DNA of 59,377 nucleotides from Paracoccaceae bacterium (GCA_027484915.1 JAIXSA010000041.1:1-59377), one strand, 5' to 3'; shown: positions 34,640-44,749, counted from the stretch's first letter. The notes: a model not told the origin generated them from the sequence alone. Numbers and translations: made by a program.

Positions 34640-36003
34640 TGGATGGCACCATCCTTGTCGCCGACGACGACCGCACGATCCGCACTGTCCTGACCCAGGC
34701 GCTGACCCGGGCGGGCTGCAAGGTCCATGCGACCTCCAGCCTCATGACGCTGATGCGCTGGGTCGAGGAAGGGAAGGGCGACCTTGTGATCAGCGACGTG
34801 ATCATGCCTGACGGCAACGGCCTTGATGCGCTGCCCCGGATTTCCAAGATGCGCCCCGGCCTGCCGGTGATCGTGATCTCGGCGCAGAACACCATCATGA
34901 CCGCGATCCAGGCCGCCGAGGCCGAGGCTTTCGACTACCTGCCGAAACCCTTCGACCTGCCGGACCTGATGAAGCGGTCCGCCAAGGCGCTGGACCAGAA
35001 GCGCCGCGCGCCCAAGGTCGTGGTCCCCGCGCGGGAAGCTGGGGATGACCTGCCGCTGGTGGGCCGCACCCCGGCGATGCAGTCGCTCTATCGCCTCGTC
35101 GCCCGTGTGATGAACACCGAGCTTGCCGTTCTCATCACCGGTGAATCCGGCACAGGAAAATCGCTGATCGCCCGGGCGATCCACGACTTCTCTGACCGCC
35201 GGACGCTGCCCTTCGTCGTGGCGCAGGCGGCGGACCTGCAAGGCGTCGATGGTCCCGCGACGCTCCTCTCCAAGGCCCGCGGCGGTTCTGTCGTCTTTGA
35301 CGAGGTTGCCGATTACGACGCCGACACCCAGGCCAGGGTCGTGCGGATGCTCGACATTCTGGGCGACAAGGCTCCCAGGGTCATGGCGACCAGTCAAAGC
35401 GACCTCTCCTCGCGCATGGATGCGGGCCAGTTCCGCCAGGACCTCTACTACCGTCTTGGCGGTGTGACCCTGCACGTGCCCTCCTTGCGCGAACGGGTCG
35501 AGGACATCCCCCTTCTTGCCGAACACTTTCTCACCAAGGGCGAGCGGGACCTTGGCACCGTCCGCCGCCTGTCGGCGGGCGCCATCGACCTCATCCGCGC
35601 CTATTCCTGGCCCGGCAACGTGCGGCAGCTTGAAAACACGATCCGCCGCCTGCTGGTCACCGCGTCCGAGACCGACATCGCCCGGGCCGAAGTCGAACAG
35701 GTCCTCGGCCAGCAACCCAGCCCCGAACCTCTGACCGGCGTGAACGAGGGCGACAAGCTCTCCGCCTCGGTCGCGCGTCACCTTAAGCGCTACTTCGACC
35801 TGCATGGCGGCCAGCTGCCCCCGCCCGGCGTCTACCAGCGCATCTTGCGCGAGGTGGAACTTCCGCTGATCGAGATCGCACTGGACGCCACCGCCGGAAA
35901 CCAGGCGAAATGTGCCGATCTTCTCGGCATCAACCGCAACACCCTGCGCAAGAAGATCACCGATCTCGACATCCGTGTGACCCGTCGCCGCAAGTTGATG
36001 TAG
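34639..36003 (+). CDS. ntrC: Nitrogen response regulator NtrC (no GAFTGA loop)
   Basis: Response regulator of 454 residues: receiver domain with phospho-acceptor Asp53 in '[10 protein letters not shown]', AAA+ domain with Walker A 'GESGTGKS' (about 168-175) and Walker B '[12 protein letters not shown]' (about 215-226), and a Fis-type HTH at the end ('[19 protein letters not shown]'). The stretch between Walker A and B is roughly 15-20 residues shorter than in enterobacterial NtrC and contains no GAFTGA. Rhodobacter capsulatus NtrC is known to lack this loop and to work with sigma-70 RNA polymerase, so the same is inferred here. Confidence 0.95.
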   Translation: MDGTILVADDDRTIRTVLTQALTRAGCKVHATSSLMTLMRWVEEGKGDLVISDVIMPDGNGLDALPRISKMRPGLPVIVISAQNTIMTAIQAAEAEAFDYLPKPFDLPDLMKRSAKALDQKRRAPKVVVPAREAGDDLPLVGRTPAMQSLYRLVARVMNTELAVLITGESGTGKSLIARAIHDFSDRRTLPFVVAQAADLQGVDGPATLLSKARGGSVVFDEVADYDADTQARVVRMLDILGDKAPRVMATSQSDLSSRMDAGQFRQDLYYRLGGVTLHVPSLRERVEDIPLLAEHFLTKGERDLGTVRRLSAGAIDLIRAYSWPGNVRQLENTIRRLLVTASETDIARAEVEQVLGQQPSPEPLTGVNEGDKLSASVARHLKRYFDLHGGQLPPPGVYQRILREVELPLIEIALDATAGNQAKCADLLGINRNTLRKKITDLDIRVTRRRKLM

Positions 36004-36009
36004 ACGGGC

Positions 36010-36022
36010 CACATTGAATGTG
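36010..36022. promoter_or_regulatory. Small inverted repeat between ntrC and ntrY
   Basis: CACATT-G-AATGTG, seven bases after the ntrC stop and followed by TCTTTTC. It is too tight to be a strong hairpin. A second feature of the gap is a G5-loop-C5 hairpin at 36067-36082 just before the ntrY start. Either may regulate the ntrC-ntrY junction; evidence is weak. Confidence 0.25.
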
Positions 36023-36089
36023 TCTTTTCGGTTTCACCTCGTCGCGCATCAAGATATAGTGGTCTGGGGGGAAAGAACCCCCGGTTGAC

Positions 36090-38393
36090 GTGCGGGACAG
36101 GGTGGATCGGGCAGTTCACAGGGATGTCTGGCTTAGGTTTTCGCGCCTGCGACGGCAGCGGCGGGTGCAGACGGCTGTCACACTCGGCCTCGTCTTCCTC
36201 GGACCGGTCCTGGCGGTGGCAACCTTCCTGGCGCTTGGCCCTTTCAACCAGGATGCAGGCTCGCCGACGCTGCGGCTGATCCTGCTGGCCGACCTGATCT
36301 ACGTCCTGGTCATCGCGGCCCTGGTGTTGGCCCGGGTCGTCCGCCTGCTTGCCGACCGCCGCTCTCAGTCCGCCGGATCCCGTCTGCACCTGCGCCTCTC
36401 CGGCGTCTTCATGCTGATCGCGCTGATTCCCACCGTGCTGGTTGCCGTCTTCGCGGTCCTCTCGATCAACATTGGCCTGGAAGGCTGGTTCTCCGACCGT
36501 GTCCGTTCTGTGGTCGGCTCCTCGCTCTCCGCCGCCCAGGCCTATGATGCCGTCCAGAAGGACGACCTCGCCGCCGACGTCGACACGCCTGCAGGCTACC
36601 TGAACGACGCCAAGCGCCGCACGCCCTTCCTGCGCGACGACCAACTTCGCCCGCTTCTGTCCCAGGCCCAGCAGGTCATCCAGCGTGGGCTGAAAGAGGC
36701 CTATCTTGTCGACGGCACCGGCGCCCTGAAGACTCGCGGCGAACGCTCCTACCTTTTCGACTTCGAAGCCCTCACTGAAGAACACCTGAAACTCGCGCGT
36801 GAGGGGAACACCGTCCTCATCCCCGACTGGTCGAACAACGAATTCCGCGCCCTCATCCGGCTCGAGGCCTATACAGACCGGTACCTTTACGTTACCCGCA
36901 CCGTCGACGGCTCGATCCTTTCGCTCCTCGACGAAACGCAGGAAACCGTCCAGCTCTACAATCAGCTGGAATCCGAACGCGGCCGGCTCCTCTTCAACTT
37001 CGGGCTGATCTACCTCGGCTTTGCGCTGATCCTGATCCTGGCCGCGATCTGGCTGGGCCTGTGGTTCGCCGAACGCCTGTCGCGCCCGGTGGGCCGCCTG
37101 GCCGGGGCAGCGGAAAGGGTAGGGGGCGGCGACCTCGATGTGCAGGTGACGGAAGAAGAGGGCGACGATGAGATCGCCTCCCTCGGCCGCCTTTTCAACC
37201 AGATGACCCGCCAGCTGAAAGGCCAGCGCGAGGCGCTTGTCGAAAGCCATGCCCAAACCGAAACCCGGCGTCGGCTCTTTGACTCCGTGCTGTCGAACGT
37301 GACGGCGGGCGTGATCGGCCTCGACAGCGACGGGGACATCGACTTCGTCAACCGCGCGGCCGAAAAGCTCCTTGATTTCGCCGACGGCCAGCCCGACATG
37401 CCGCTGGCCGCCGCCGTCCCGGAGTTTGCGCCGCTCTTCGATCGCCTGCGCGACGGGGCGGGGCTGGCCGTGCAGGAAGAGGTCCGCCTTACCCGTCGCG
37501 GAAAGCTTGAAAGCCTCCTCGTCCGCATGTCCACCCGGCGCAGCGAGTCGGGCGACCTGGAAGGATATGTGGTCGCCTTCGACGATGTGACCGACCTCGT
37601 CTCTGCCCAACGCATGGCCGCATGGGGCGACGTCGCCCGCCGCATCGCGCATGAGATCAAGAACCACCTGACCCCGATCCAGCTCTCTGCCGAACGCATC
37701 AAGCGCAAGTTCGCGACCCAGGTTCGCGACCATGAGGACCTGGAACAGTACACCGACGTCATCATCCGCCAGACCAACGACCTGCGCCGGATCGTCGATG
37801 AATTCTCCAAGTTCGCCCGGATGCCCGAACCCGACCGCCGCGACTGCGATCTTGCCGCCCTGCTGAAAGGCGCGGTCCTTCTGCAAGAAAACGGCCAGCC
37901 CGGCGTGCGCTTCGTCAAGGACATCCCGGCGGACGAGCTTCACCTCGACCTCGACGCCACGATGATCGGCCAGGCCTTCACGAACCTTATCAAGAATGCC
38001 GGGGAAGCGATTGAAGCCTATCAGGAAAAGACAAAGCCGCCCAGCTTTGTCCCTGAAATCCGCGTCTCGCTGACCGCCGACGACACCGAAGCCGTGATCC
38101 ACATCAGCGACAACGGCACCGGGTTGCCCCCAGACCGCGCCCGCCTGTTCGAGCCCTACGTCACCACCCGCGACAAGGGCACCGGCCTTGGTCTGCCCAT
38201 CGTCAAGAAGATCATCGAGGAGCACGGCGGGACGCTCGCCCTCCTCGACGCGCCCGTCTTCGACGGAAACGACCACCCCGGCGCGATGGCCGAAATTCGC
38301 CTGCCGCGCGCCCTTCGCAAACGGCCGCGCACCCATGTCCCGCTGGGTGCCGCGCCGACTGACAAGCCTCACGAGAAGGAAGCCCACCCATGA
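36090..38393 (+). CDS. ntrY: Membrane sensor kinase NtrY
   Basis: Sensor kinase of about 767 residues that pairs with NtrX in nitrogen, redox and envelope control. It has two to three N-terminal spans ('TAVTLGLVFLGPVLAVATFL', then 'LILLADLIYVLVIAALVLA' and 'GVFMLIALIPTVLVAVFAVL'), a periplasmic region, a further span near residue 310, HAMP, PAS (about 390-490), the phospho-acceptor His521 in 'ARRIAHEIKNHLTP', and ATP-binding motifs 'NLIKNAGEAI' and 'GTGLGLPIV'. The GTG at 36090 is a tentative start; another GTG at 36102 is possible. Its stop overlaps the ntrX ATG. Confidence 0.92.
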   Translation: MRDRVDRAVHRDVWLRFSRLRRQRRVQTAVTLGLVFLGPVLAVATFLALGPFNQDAGSPTLRLILLADLIYVLVIAALVLARVVRLLADRRSQSAGSRLHLRLSGVFMLIALIPTVLVAVFAVLSINIGLEGWFSDRVRSVVGSSLSAAQAYDAVQKDDLAADVDTPAGYLNDAKRRTPFLRDDQLRPLLSQAQQVIQRGLKEAYLVDGTGALKTRGERSYLFDFEALTEEHLKLAREGNTVLIPDWSNNEFRALIRLEAYTDRYLYVTRTVDGSILSLLDETQETVQLYNQLESERGRLLFNFGLIYLGFALILILAAIWLGLWFAERLSRPVGRLAGAAERVGGGDLDVQVTEEEGDDEIASLGRLFNQMTRQLKGQREALVESHAQTETRRRLFDSVLSNVTAGVIGLDSDGDIDFVNRAAEKLLDFADGQPDMPLAAAVPEFAPLFDRLRDGAGLAVQEEVRLTRRGKLESLLVRMSTRRSESGDLEGYVVAFDDVTDLVSAQRMAAWGDVARRIAHEIKNHLTPIQLSAERIKRKFATQVRDHEDLEQYTDVIIRQTNDLRRIVDEFSKFARMPEPDRRDCDLAALLKGAVLLQENGQPGVRFVKDIPADELHLDLDATMIGQAFTNLIKNAGEAIEAYQEKTKPPSFVPEIRVSLTADDTEAVIHISDNGTGLPPDRARLFEPYVTTRDKGTGLGLPIVKKIIEEHGGTLALLDAPVFDGNDHPGAMAEIRLPRALRKRPRTHVPLGAAPTDKPHEKEAHP

Positions 38394-39778
38394 GCATTCT
38401 CATCGTCGATGACGAACAGGACATCCGCGAACTGATTGGCGACATCCTGCGTGACGAAGGCTACCAGACGCGGCTGGCCGCCAATTCCGACGACTGCATG
38501 GCCGAGATCAACGCCGATCCGCCCGCCCTGATGATCCTGGACATCTGGCTCAAGGACAGCCGCATGGATGGGATCGACATCCTCAAGACCGTCAAGCGCG
38601 ACAATCCCGACATTCCCGTCGTGATTATCTCCGGCCACGGAAACATTGAAATCGCCGTCGCCGCCATCAAGCAGGGTGCCTACGACTTCATCGAAAAGCC
38701 CTTCAACATCGATCAGTTGATGGTCGTCGTTGCCCGCGCAATGGAAACCAGCCGCCTGCGCCGCGAGAACCAGGAACTGCGCCGCCGTGACGTCACCTCG
38801 ACCGAGATGGTCGGCTCCTCGCTCGCCTTCAAGACTTTGAAGGGCAACCTCGACAAAGTCACCAAGTCGAACGCGCGGGTTATGCTGACGGGCGAGCCCG
38901 GCACCGGCAAGGAAATGGCGGCGCGCTACATCCACATGCACTCGAATCGCGCGGCGGCCCCCTTCATCACCGTCTCGTCGGCTTCGATCGAGCCCGAGCG
39001 TATGGAAGAAGTGCTCTTCGGCCGCGAAACCCCCGACCGCGGCGTCGAACCCGGCCTTCTGGAACAGGCCCACGGCGGCATCGTCTACTTTGACGAAGTC
39101 GCGGACATGCCGCTGGGCACCCAGTCCAAGATCCTGCGCGTCCTGACTGAACAGCAGTTCACCCGGGTGGGCGGGGCCGACAAAGTGCGTGTTGACCTTC
39201 GCGTCATTTCCTCGACCTGCCGCGACTTGCGCTCCGAGATCGGGCTTGGCCGCTTCCGGCAGGAACTTTACGATCGCCTGAATGTCGTACCCATCGCCGT
39301 CCCCTCGCTGTCGGCCCGGCGCGAGGACGTGCCCGAACTAACCCTCCACTTCATGGACTGGTTCCACAAGACCCAAGGGCTGCCCGCCCGAAGACTGTCG
39401 GAAGAGGCGAACACCGTACTTCAGACGCTCCCCTGGCCCGGTAATATCCGCCAATTGCGCAACATGATAGAACGCATCCTGATCTTGGGCGACAGCACCG
39501 GGCCCATTGAGGCGTCCGAGATTCCCGGCAACGAACCCAAGGCCGAGGCTGAAAGTGCCCTGTCCCTCTCTGGCACCGTCGCGACCTTGCCCCTGCGTGA
39601 GGCGCGCGAGCTCTTCGAGCGAGAATACCTCCTTACCCAGATCAACCGCTTCGGCGGCAACATCAGCCGGACCGCCAGCTTCGTCGGCATGGAACGCTCG
39701 GCCCTGCATCGCAAATTGAAGTCGCTGGGCGTGGTCGGCGCGACCCGGGGCAGGGGCTTCGGCGACTTCGAGGAGTAA
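38390..39778 (+). CDS. ntrX: Response regulator NtrX (GAFTGA loop replaced)
   Basis: Response regulator of 462 residues. Receiver domain with Asp51 in 'LMILDIWLKDS', AAA+ domain with Walker A 'GEPGTGKE' at about 168 and Walker B 'GGIVYFDEVADMP' at about 229, C-terminal HTH 'GNISRTASFVGMERSALHRK'. At the GAFTGA position the sequence reads 'LFGRETPDRGVEPGLLEQA', so the domain keeps its length but lacks the sigma-54 contact motif. It probably acts as a sigma-70 type regulator. ATG overlaps the ntrY stop. Confidence 0.94.
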   Translation: MSILIVDDEQDIRELIGDILRDEGYQTRLAANSDDCMAEINADPPALMILDIWLKDSRMDGIDILKTVKRDNPDIPVVIISGHGNIEIAVAAIKQGAYDFIEKPFNIDQLMVVVARAMETSRLRRENQELRRRDVTSTEMVGSSLAFKTLKGNLDKVTKSNARVMLTGEPGTGKEMAARYIHMHSNRAAAPFITVSSASIEPERMEEVLFGRETPDRGVEPGLLEQAHGGIVYFDEVADMPLGTQSKILRVLTEQQFTRVGGADKVRVDLRVISSTCRDLRSEIGLGRFRQELYDRLNVVPIAVPSLSARREDVPELTLHFMDWFHKTQGLPARRLSEEANTVLQTLPWPGNIRQLRNMIERILILGDSTGPIEASEIPGNEPKAEAESALSLSGTVATLPLREARELFEREYLLTQINRFGGNISRTASFVGMERSALHRKLKSLGVVGATRGRGFGDFEE

Positions 39779-39912
39779 GGCCGTCGTCAGGGACCTGGGA
39801 CCTGCAAGGTACTCTCAACAGTTTTGGACTGATCGCAGTCACGGTGCCCGAACATTGACCCACCGGCCCCGATCTGACATTCAGGCCCAGACGACGGGTC
39901 GCGGGGAATCTG

Positions 39913-41289
39913 ATGAAGGTGATCATCTGCGGGGCGGGTCAGGTCGGCTGGCAGATCGCCCGCCACCTCTCCGGCGAAAAGAACGACGTCACTCTCGTCG
40001 ACACGAACGCCGACCTCGTCCGCCGCGCCACAGACACGCTTGATGTCCAGGGCGTTGTCGGTTTTGCCAGCCATCCCGATGTCCTGGCCAAGGCCGGGGC
40101 GCGTGACGCCGACATGCTGATCGCCGCCACCCATTCGGACGAGGTGAACATGGTCACCTGTCAGGTTGCCCATGTCGTCTTCAACGTGACCCGCAAGATC
40201 GCCCGCATCCGCGCGCAGAACTACCTCGATCCGCTTTACGGCACCCTGACCAACCAGGACGGCCTCGCCATAGACGTGGTGATCTCGCCCGAACGCGAGG
40301 TTGCCGAGGCCGCGCTCCAGCGCCTTGCCGCGCCTGCCACCTTCGACACTGAAAGCTTCATGAACGGCCGCGCCCAGCTTCTGGGCATCCAGCTGACCGA
40401 GGATTGCCCGGTCCTCAACACCCCTCTGCGCCAGCTGAACGAGCTGTTCTCCACCCTCCGCGCCATCGTCGTGGGCATCCGCCGCGAGGACCGTCTCTTC
40501 GCCCCCGACCCCGGCGACCAGCTTTATGCCGATGACCAGATCTACGTCTTCACCCAATTCGAGGACGTGAACCGCGCGCTGGAAATCTTTGGCAAGAAAA
40601 CGAAAAAGCAGGAACGCGTGGTGATCGTTGGCGGCGGCAACGTTGGTCTCGCCGTGGCCCGCGCACTGGAAGCCCGCACCGACCGCGTGCGCGCCAAGAT
40701 CATCGAGAAGGACCGCGCCACCGCCGAGGCAGCCGCCGACGCGCTGGAGCGGACCATCGTCCTGAACGGTGACGGGATGGATATCGACCTGTTGATGGAA
40801 GCCTCCATCGACCGGGCCGATGCGGTGCTGGCTGTCACCGACGACGACAAGACCAACCTTCTCGTCGCCGTGCGCGCCAAGCAGGCCGGCTGCCAGATGA
40901 CCATTGCGCTGGTCAATGACCCCACGCTTGCCCCCTTGATGGCGCCTTTGGATATCGACGCCTACATCAACCCCCGCGCCACGACCGTCTCGTCGATCCT
41001 GCGCCACATCCGCCACGGCCGCGTCCGCGCGGTCTACTCCATCGGCGACGCCGAGGCCGAGATGATCGAGGCGCAGGTTCTCTCCACCTCGCCCCTCGCC
41101 GGGCGCCTGATCCGTGACGTCGAATTCCCCGAAGGCGTGCTCGTGGGGGCCGTGATGAAGGGCGACAAGGTCCTGAAGCCGACTGGCGAGCTTCGGATCG
41201 AGACGGGCGATGTCATAGCACTCTTCGCGATGGCCAAGGACGTGCCCGAGGTTGAACGCCTCCTGCAAGTCTCGATCGACTTCTTCTGA
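39913..41289 (+). CDS. trkA: Trk system potassium uptake protein TrkA
   Basis: Peripheral regulatory subunit of Trk potassium channels, 458 residues. It has two Rossmann-type NAD-binding TrkA_N domains, starting 'MKVIICGAGQVGWQIAR' and, around residue 235, 'RVVIVGGGNVGLAVARALE', each followed by a TrkA_C domain. Normal length for the double-domain form. GGGGAA precedes the ATG. Its stop shares one base with the trkH ATG. Position downstream of ntrYX is conserved in alphaproteobacteria. Confidence 0.95.
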   Translation: MKVIICGAGQVGWQIARHLSGEKNDVTLVDTNADLVRRATDTLDVQGVVGFASHPDVLAKAGARDADMLIAATHSDEVNMVTCQVAHVVFNVTRKIARIRAQNYLDPLYGTLTNQDGLAIDVVISPEREVAEAALQRLAAPATFDTESFMNGRAQLLGIQLTEDCPVLNTPLRQLNELFSTLRAIVVGIRREDRLFAPDPGDQLYADDQIYVFTQFEDVNRALEIFGKKTKKQERVVIVGGGNVGLAVARALEARTDRVRAKIIEKDRATAEAAADALERTIVLNGDGMDIDLLMEASIDRADAVLAVTDDDKTNLLVAVRAKQAGCQMTIALVNDPTLAPLMAPLDIDAYINPRATTVSSILRHIRHGRVRAVYSIGDAEAEMIEAQVLSTSPLAGRLIRDVEFPEGVLVGAVMKGDKVLKPTGELRIETGDVIALFAMAKDVPEVERLLQVSIDFF

Positions 41290-42800
41290 TGCTGACCCGG
41301 CTGGCAGAACTGCCGCTTCTGGTAGTGCTCCTTGGGTTCTCCGGGGCGATGGCCCTTGTCCCCGCGCTGTATGCCCTTGGGGTGGACGACCTCGAACTTG
41401 CCCGCGCCTTTCTTTACTCGGCTCTGATCCTTCTCGTCCTGACCGTGATGCTGGGCATCGCCACCGCCGCCTACAGCCCGCGCGACCCGACCCGCAGCCA
41501 CCTCGCCGCCCTCGTCCTCGCCTATGCCGTGCTGCCCTTCGCCCTGGCACTTCCCCTGCGTGAGGCCGTGCCCGACACCAGCCTGACCAACGTCTGGTTC
41601 GAGATGATCTCGGCCTTCACCACCACGGGCGCTTCGGTCTATCCGCCCGAAAGATTGGCCGACCCGGTCCACCTGTGGCGCGCGACCGTGGGCTGGTTCG
41701 GCGGCTTTCTCATCATCCTAGCGGCCTACTCCATCCTGGCTCCGCTGAACCTGGGCGGCACCGAGGTGTCCTCCGGCCGTGTCCCCGGTCGCGGGGCCGT
41801 CGGCACGGCCCAGGTCGCCCGCACCGCCGATCCTTCCGTCCGTCTCACCCGCTTTGCCCTGCTGCTGTTCCCGGTCTACGGCGCGCTGACCTTCCTTTTG
41901 TGGTGCGGCCTCCTCATCCTCGGCGAACCCGGCATCTCGGCCCTGATCCATGCGATGGGCACGCTCTCGACCTCCGGCATCACCGGCAGCATCCCTTTCC
42001 AGGAAGCTCCTGCCGGCGCGGCCGGAGAGGTGCTGATCTTTCTCTGCTTCGCCTTCGCCATCACGCGTCGCGCGCTTCCCGGCATCCGCTTGGCCGAAAA
42101 CCGCCGCCCGCTCCTTCAGGACCCCGAACTGCGTCTTGCGACCCTCGTCGTCCTGGCCGTCACGCTGATCCTCTTCCTGCGCCACTGGTTCGTCGCCACC
42201 GGAGCCGAGGGCGACACCGCCGAAATGCCCCCCTCCTTCTGGGGCATCCTCTTCACGGCGGCCTCCTTCCTGACCACCACGGGCTATGTCTCTGCCGACT
42301 GGCAGACTGCCACCGAATGGTCCGGCATCGGCACCCCCGGCCTTGTCCTTCTTGGCCTGGCGATCATCGGCGGCGGGACCGCGACGGCGGCGGGGGGCGT
42401 GAAGCTTCTCCGCGTCTACGCGCTCCTCCGCCACGGCGAGCGCGAGCTTGAGAAAATCATCCACCCCAACTCCATCGGTCGTGGCGGCACCGAGGCCCGG
42501 CGCCTGCGCGGCGAGGGCGCGCAGTTTGCCTGGGTCTTCTTCATGCTTTTCGCCACCTCGATCGCCGTGGTCGCGGCGCTCCTGCTTCTGGCCGGGGTCG
42601 ATTTCGAACAGACGATGGTCCTGGCCATCGCCGCACTCACCACGACGGGTCAATTGGCCGAGCTTGGTGCAGCCGTGCCCATCGTCTACCAGGACCTGGG
42701 CGATACGGTGAAAATCATCCTCGGGGTGGCGATGGTGATTGGGCGACTCGAGACGCTGGCGCTCCTCGCCCTGATCCTGCCCGGTCGCAGCCGGGGCTAG
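41289..42800 (+). CDS. trkH: Trk potassium channel TrkH
   Basis: Membrane channel subunit, 503 residues, with about ten hydrophobic spans and four imperfect pore repeats. Selectivity-filter-like segments are seen in 'SAFTTTGASVYPPERL', 'GTLSTSGITGS', 'ASFLTTTGYVSADW' and 'AALTTTGQLAELG'. It conducts K+ under the control of TrkA. It is translationally coupled to trkA. Confidence 0.94.
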   Translation: MLTRLAELPLLVVLLGFSGAMALVPALYALGVDDLELARAFLYSALILLVLTVMLGIATAAYSPRDPTRSHLAALVLAYAVLPFALALPLREAVPDTSLTNVWFEMISAFTTTGASVYPPERLADPVHLWRATVGWFGGFLIILAAYSILAPLNLGGTEVSSGRVPGRGAVGTAQVARTADPSVRLTRFALLLFPVYGALTFLLWCGLLILGEPGISALIHAMGTLSTSGITGSIPFQEAPAGAAGEVLIFLCFAFAITRRALPGIRLAENRRPLLQDPELRLATLVVLAVTLILFLRHWFVATGAEGDTAEMPPSFWGILFTAASFLTTTGYVSADWQTATEWSGIGTPGLVLLGLAIIGGGTATAAGGVKLLRVYALLRHGERELEKIIHPNSIGRGGTEARRLRGEGAQFAWVFFMLFATSIAVVAALLLLAGVDFEQTMVLAIAALTTTGQLAELGAAVPIVYQDLGDTVKIILGVAMVIGRLETLALLALILPGRSRG

Positions 42801-42950
42801 CGGCAGCACCTAACAGCCTGATTTTTTGCGCTGGAAACTCCCGCGCGCGCGCTTCATACTTGGCACAGCCGTGACAAGCGGCAAGAACAGGGCAACGAAG
42901 AACGACCACGACGCGACAGTGAAGCGATAGAAAAACAAGGCACAAAAACG

Positions 42951-43184
42951 ATGGCCGCTGACAAGCAAAACCTGCAAGACGCCTTCCTCAACCATGTCCG
43001 CAAAGCCAAGGTCCCGGTGACGATCTTCCTGATCAACGGCGTCAAGCTTCAGGGCGTTATCACATGGTTCGACAATTTCTGCGTGCTCTTGCGCCGTGAC
43101 GGCCAGTCGCAGCTTGTCTACAAGCATGCGATCTCCACCATCATGCCGGGCGCGCCGATCAGCCTCTATGAAGGGGAAGACTGA
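42951..43184 (+). CDS. hfq: RNA chaperone Hfq
   Basis: A 77-residue hexameric RNA chaperone pairing sRNAs with mRNAs. The Sm1 motif runs through '[20 protein letters not shown]' and '[14 protein letters not shown]', and the Sm2 motif is '[12 protein letters not shown]'. The C-terminal tail is short ('SLYEGED'), as usual in this group. A 150-base gap precedes it, long enough for its own promoter. Its stop overlaps the proposed CTG start of hflX. Confidence 0.97.
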   Translation: MAADKQNLQDAFLNHVRKAKVPVTIFLINGVKLQGVITWFDNFCVLLRRDGQSQLVYKHAISTIMPGAPISLYEGED

Positions 43185-44515
43185 TCTCCCGACCACCTCA
43201 GGATGACGACGACCTCATCGCCCCGCGCGATGGTCAACGCCTGCGCGACACAGCCGCAGCCGCAACGCGCACCTTTGTCCTGCATCCTGCGCTGAAGTCG
43301 TCCAATGCCCGCCGCCTGCCCGAACACGGCCTGGCCGAGGCTGTCTCGCTTGCCGCAGCTCTGCCCGAGCTCGAGGTCCGTGGCGCCGAGGTCGTTCGCC
43401 TTGCCCGCGTCGCTCCCGGCACATTGCTCGGCTCAGGCAAGGTCCAGGAACTGAAGGACCGCTTCAAGGCCGACCACATCGATCTCGTCATCGTCGATGG
43501 CACCGTCTCGCCGGTCCAGCAGCGCAACCTGGAAAAGGAATGGGGGGTCAAGCTCCTCGACCGCACCTCGCTGATCCTGGAGATCTTCGCCGACCGTGCC
43601 CGCACCCGGGAGGGCGTCCTGCAGGTAGAACTTGCCGCCCTTAGCTACCAGCGCACCCGCCTTGTCCGCGCCTGGACCCACCTTGAACGCCAGCGCGGCG
43701 GCTTCGGCTTCGTCGGCGGCCCGGGCGAGACCCAGATCGAAAGCGACCGCCGCGCCATCGACGATCAGGTCGTCCGGCTGAAACGTCAGCTCGACCAGGT
43801 GGTCAAGACGCGCGAGCTGCACCGCGCCGCCCGCGCCAAGGTGCCGTTCCCGATCGTGGCCCTTGTCGGCTATACCAACGCCGGAAAGTCCACGCTGTTC
43901 AACCGGATCACCGGCGCGGAAGTCCTGGCCAAGGACATGCTCTTCGCCACGCTCGACCCCACCATGCGCGGCGTCGTGCTGCCGTCCGGCGCAAAGATCA
44001 TCCTGTCGGATACCGTGGGTTTCATCTCGGACCTGCCCACCCAGCTTGTCGCCGCCTTCCGCGCCACGCTGGAAGAGGTGCTGTCTGCCGACCGCATCCT
44101 CCACGTCCGTGACATCAGCCACCCTGAAACCGTGGAACAGGCTGCCGACGTGGCCGACATCCTGACCTCCCTTGGGGTGGGCGAGGACACGCCCCAGATC
44201 GAAGTCTGGAACAAGCTCGACCTCGTCGACGCCTCCCAGCGCGAGGCGCTCAGCTCACAAGCCGCGCACCGCCCCCGCGTTCTTCCGGTCTCGGCCCTGA
44301 CCGGCGAGGGGGTCGATAAACTCCTCACCCTCATCACCGGCACTCTCGACGCCGACCGGACCGAGGCGACCCTGATCATCCCCTTCTCGGACGGCCGCAA
44401 GCGCGCCTGGCTCCACGACCAGGCCATCGTGCAACATGAGGCCGAGGCCGAGGATGGTTGGCACCTCACCGTCCGCTGGACCGCCCGCCAGCAGAACCGC
44501 TACCGCAAGTTCTGA
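43181..44515 (+). CDS. hflX: GTPase HflX with probable CTG start
   Basis: Ribosome-splitting GTPase of about 444 residues. The N-terminal nucleotide-binding domain includes '[13 protein letters not shown]', '[16 protein letters not shown]' and '[14 protein letters not shown]'; the G domain has G1 '[12 protein letters not shown]', G3 '[12 protein letters not shown]' and G4 'VWNKLDLVD'. The conserved N-terminus is open back to 43172, but this interval holds no in-frame ATG, GTG or TTG until the TTG at 43424, which would cut off about 80 conserved residues. CTG at 43181 has AAGGGG upstream and overlaps the hfq stop as CTGA, matching the ATGA/GTGA couplings of this operon, and is taken as the start. 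Confidence 0.88.
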   Translation: MISRPPQDDDDLIAPRDGQRLRDTAAAATRTFVLHPALKSSNARRLPEHGLAEAVSLAAALPELEVRGAEVVRLARVAPGTLLGSGKVQELKDRFKADHIDLVIVDGTVSPVQQRNLEKEWGVKLLDRTSLILEIFADRARTREGVLQVELAALSYQRTRLVRAWTHLERQRGGFGFVGGPGETQIESDRRAIDDQVVRLKRQLDQVVKTRELHRAARAKVPFPIVALVGYTNAGKSTLFNRITGAEVLAKDMLFATLDPTMRGVVLPSGAKIILSDTVGFISDLPTQLVAAFRATLEEVLSADRILHVRDISHPETVEQAADVADILTSLGVGEDTPQIEVWNKLDLVDASQREALSSQAAHRPRVLPVSALTGEGVDKLLTLITGTLDADRTEATLIIPFSDGRKRAWLHDQAIVQHEAEAEDGWHLTVRWTARQQNRYRKF

Positions 44516-44660
44516 CCCAAGCCGCGCCCGCGCCCCGCTGCCGTCCCCGCAAGCGCCTTTCATCTTTGCCCCAATATCTCCGCCGGAGGCACTGCCCGGC
44601 CAGCCCGATGCACTCCGCTTCTTGACCAAGATGCTCCGCGTCCGGCAACGCCATACCCGA

Positions 44661-44689
44661 GCCTGTCTGCGTCCTTCACGCAGACAGGC
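44661..44689. repeat. Perfect 12-base-pair hairpin after hflX
   Basis: Arms GCCTGTCTGCGT (44661-44672) and its exact complement (44678-44689) enclose the loop CCTTC. It lies between the convergent hflX and GNAT genes. There is no T-run on either side, so a termination role is possible but not certain. Confidence 0.6.
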
Positions 44690-44749
44690 GAGACAAGGGA
44701 CTTGTGGCGAAAGCCGCTCCTTTTGGAAATCGTCCCGACCCGGCTGGAG

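Noticed and set aside
35832-38387. Very long minus-strand frame opposite ntrY
   Set aside because: It is antisense to a well-recognised kinase, begins and ends at no plausible signals and has no domain; it reflects codon bias.
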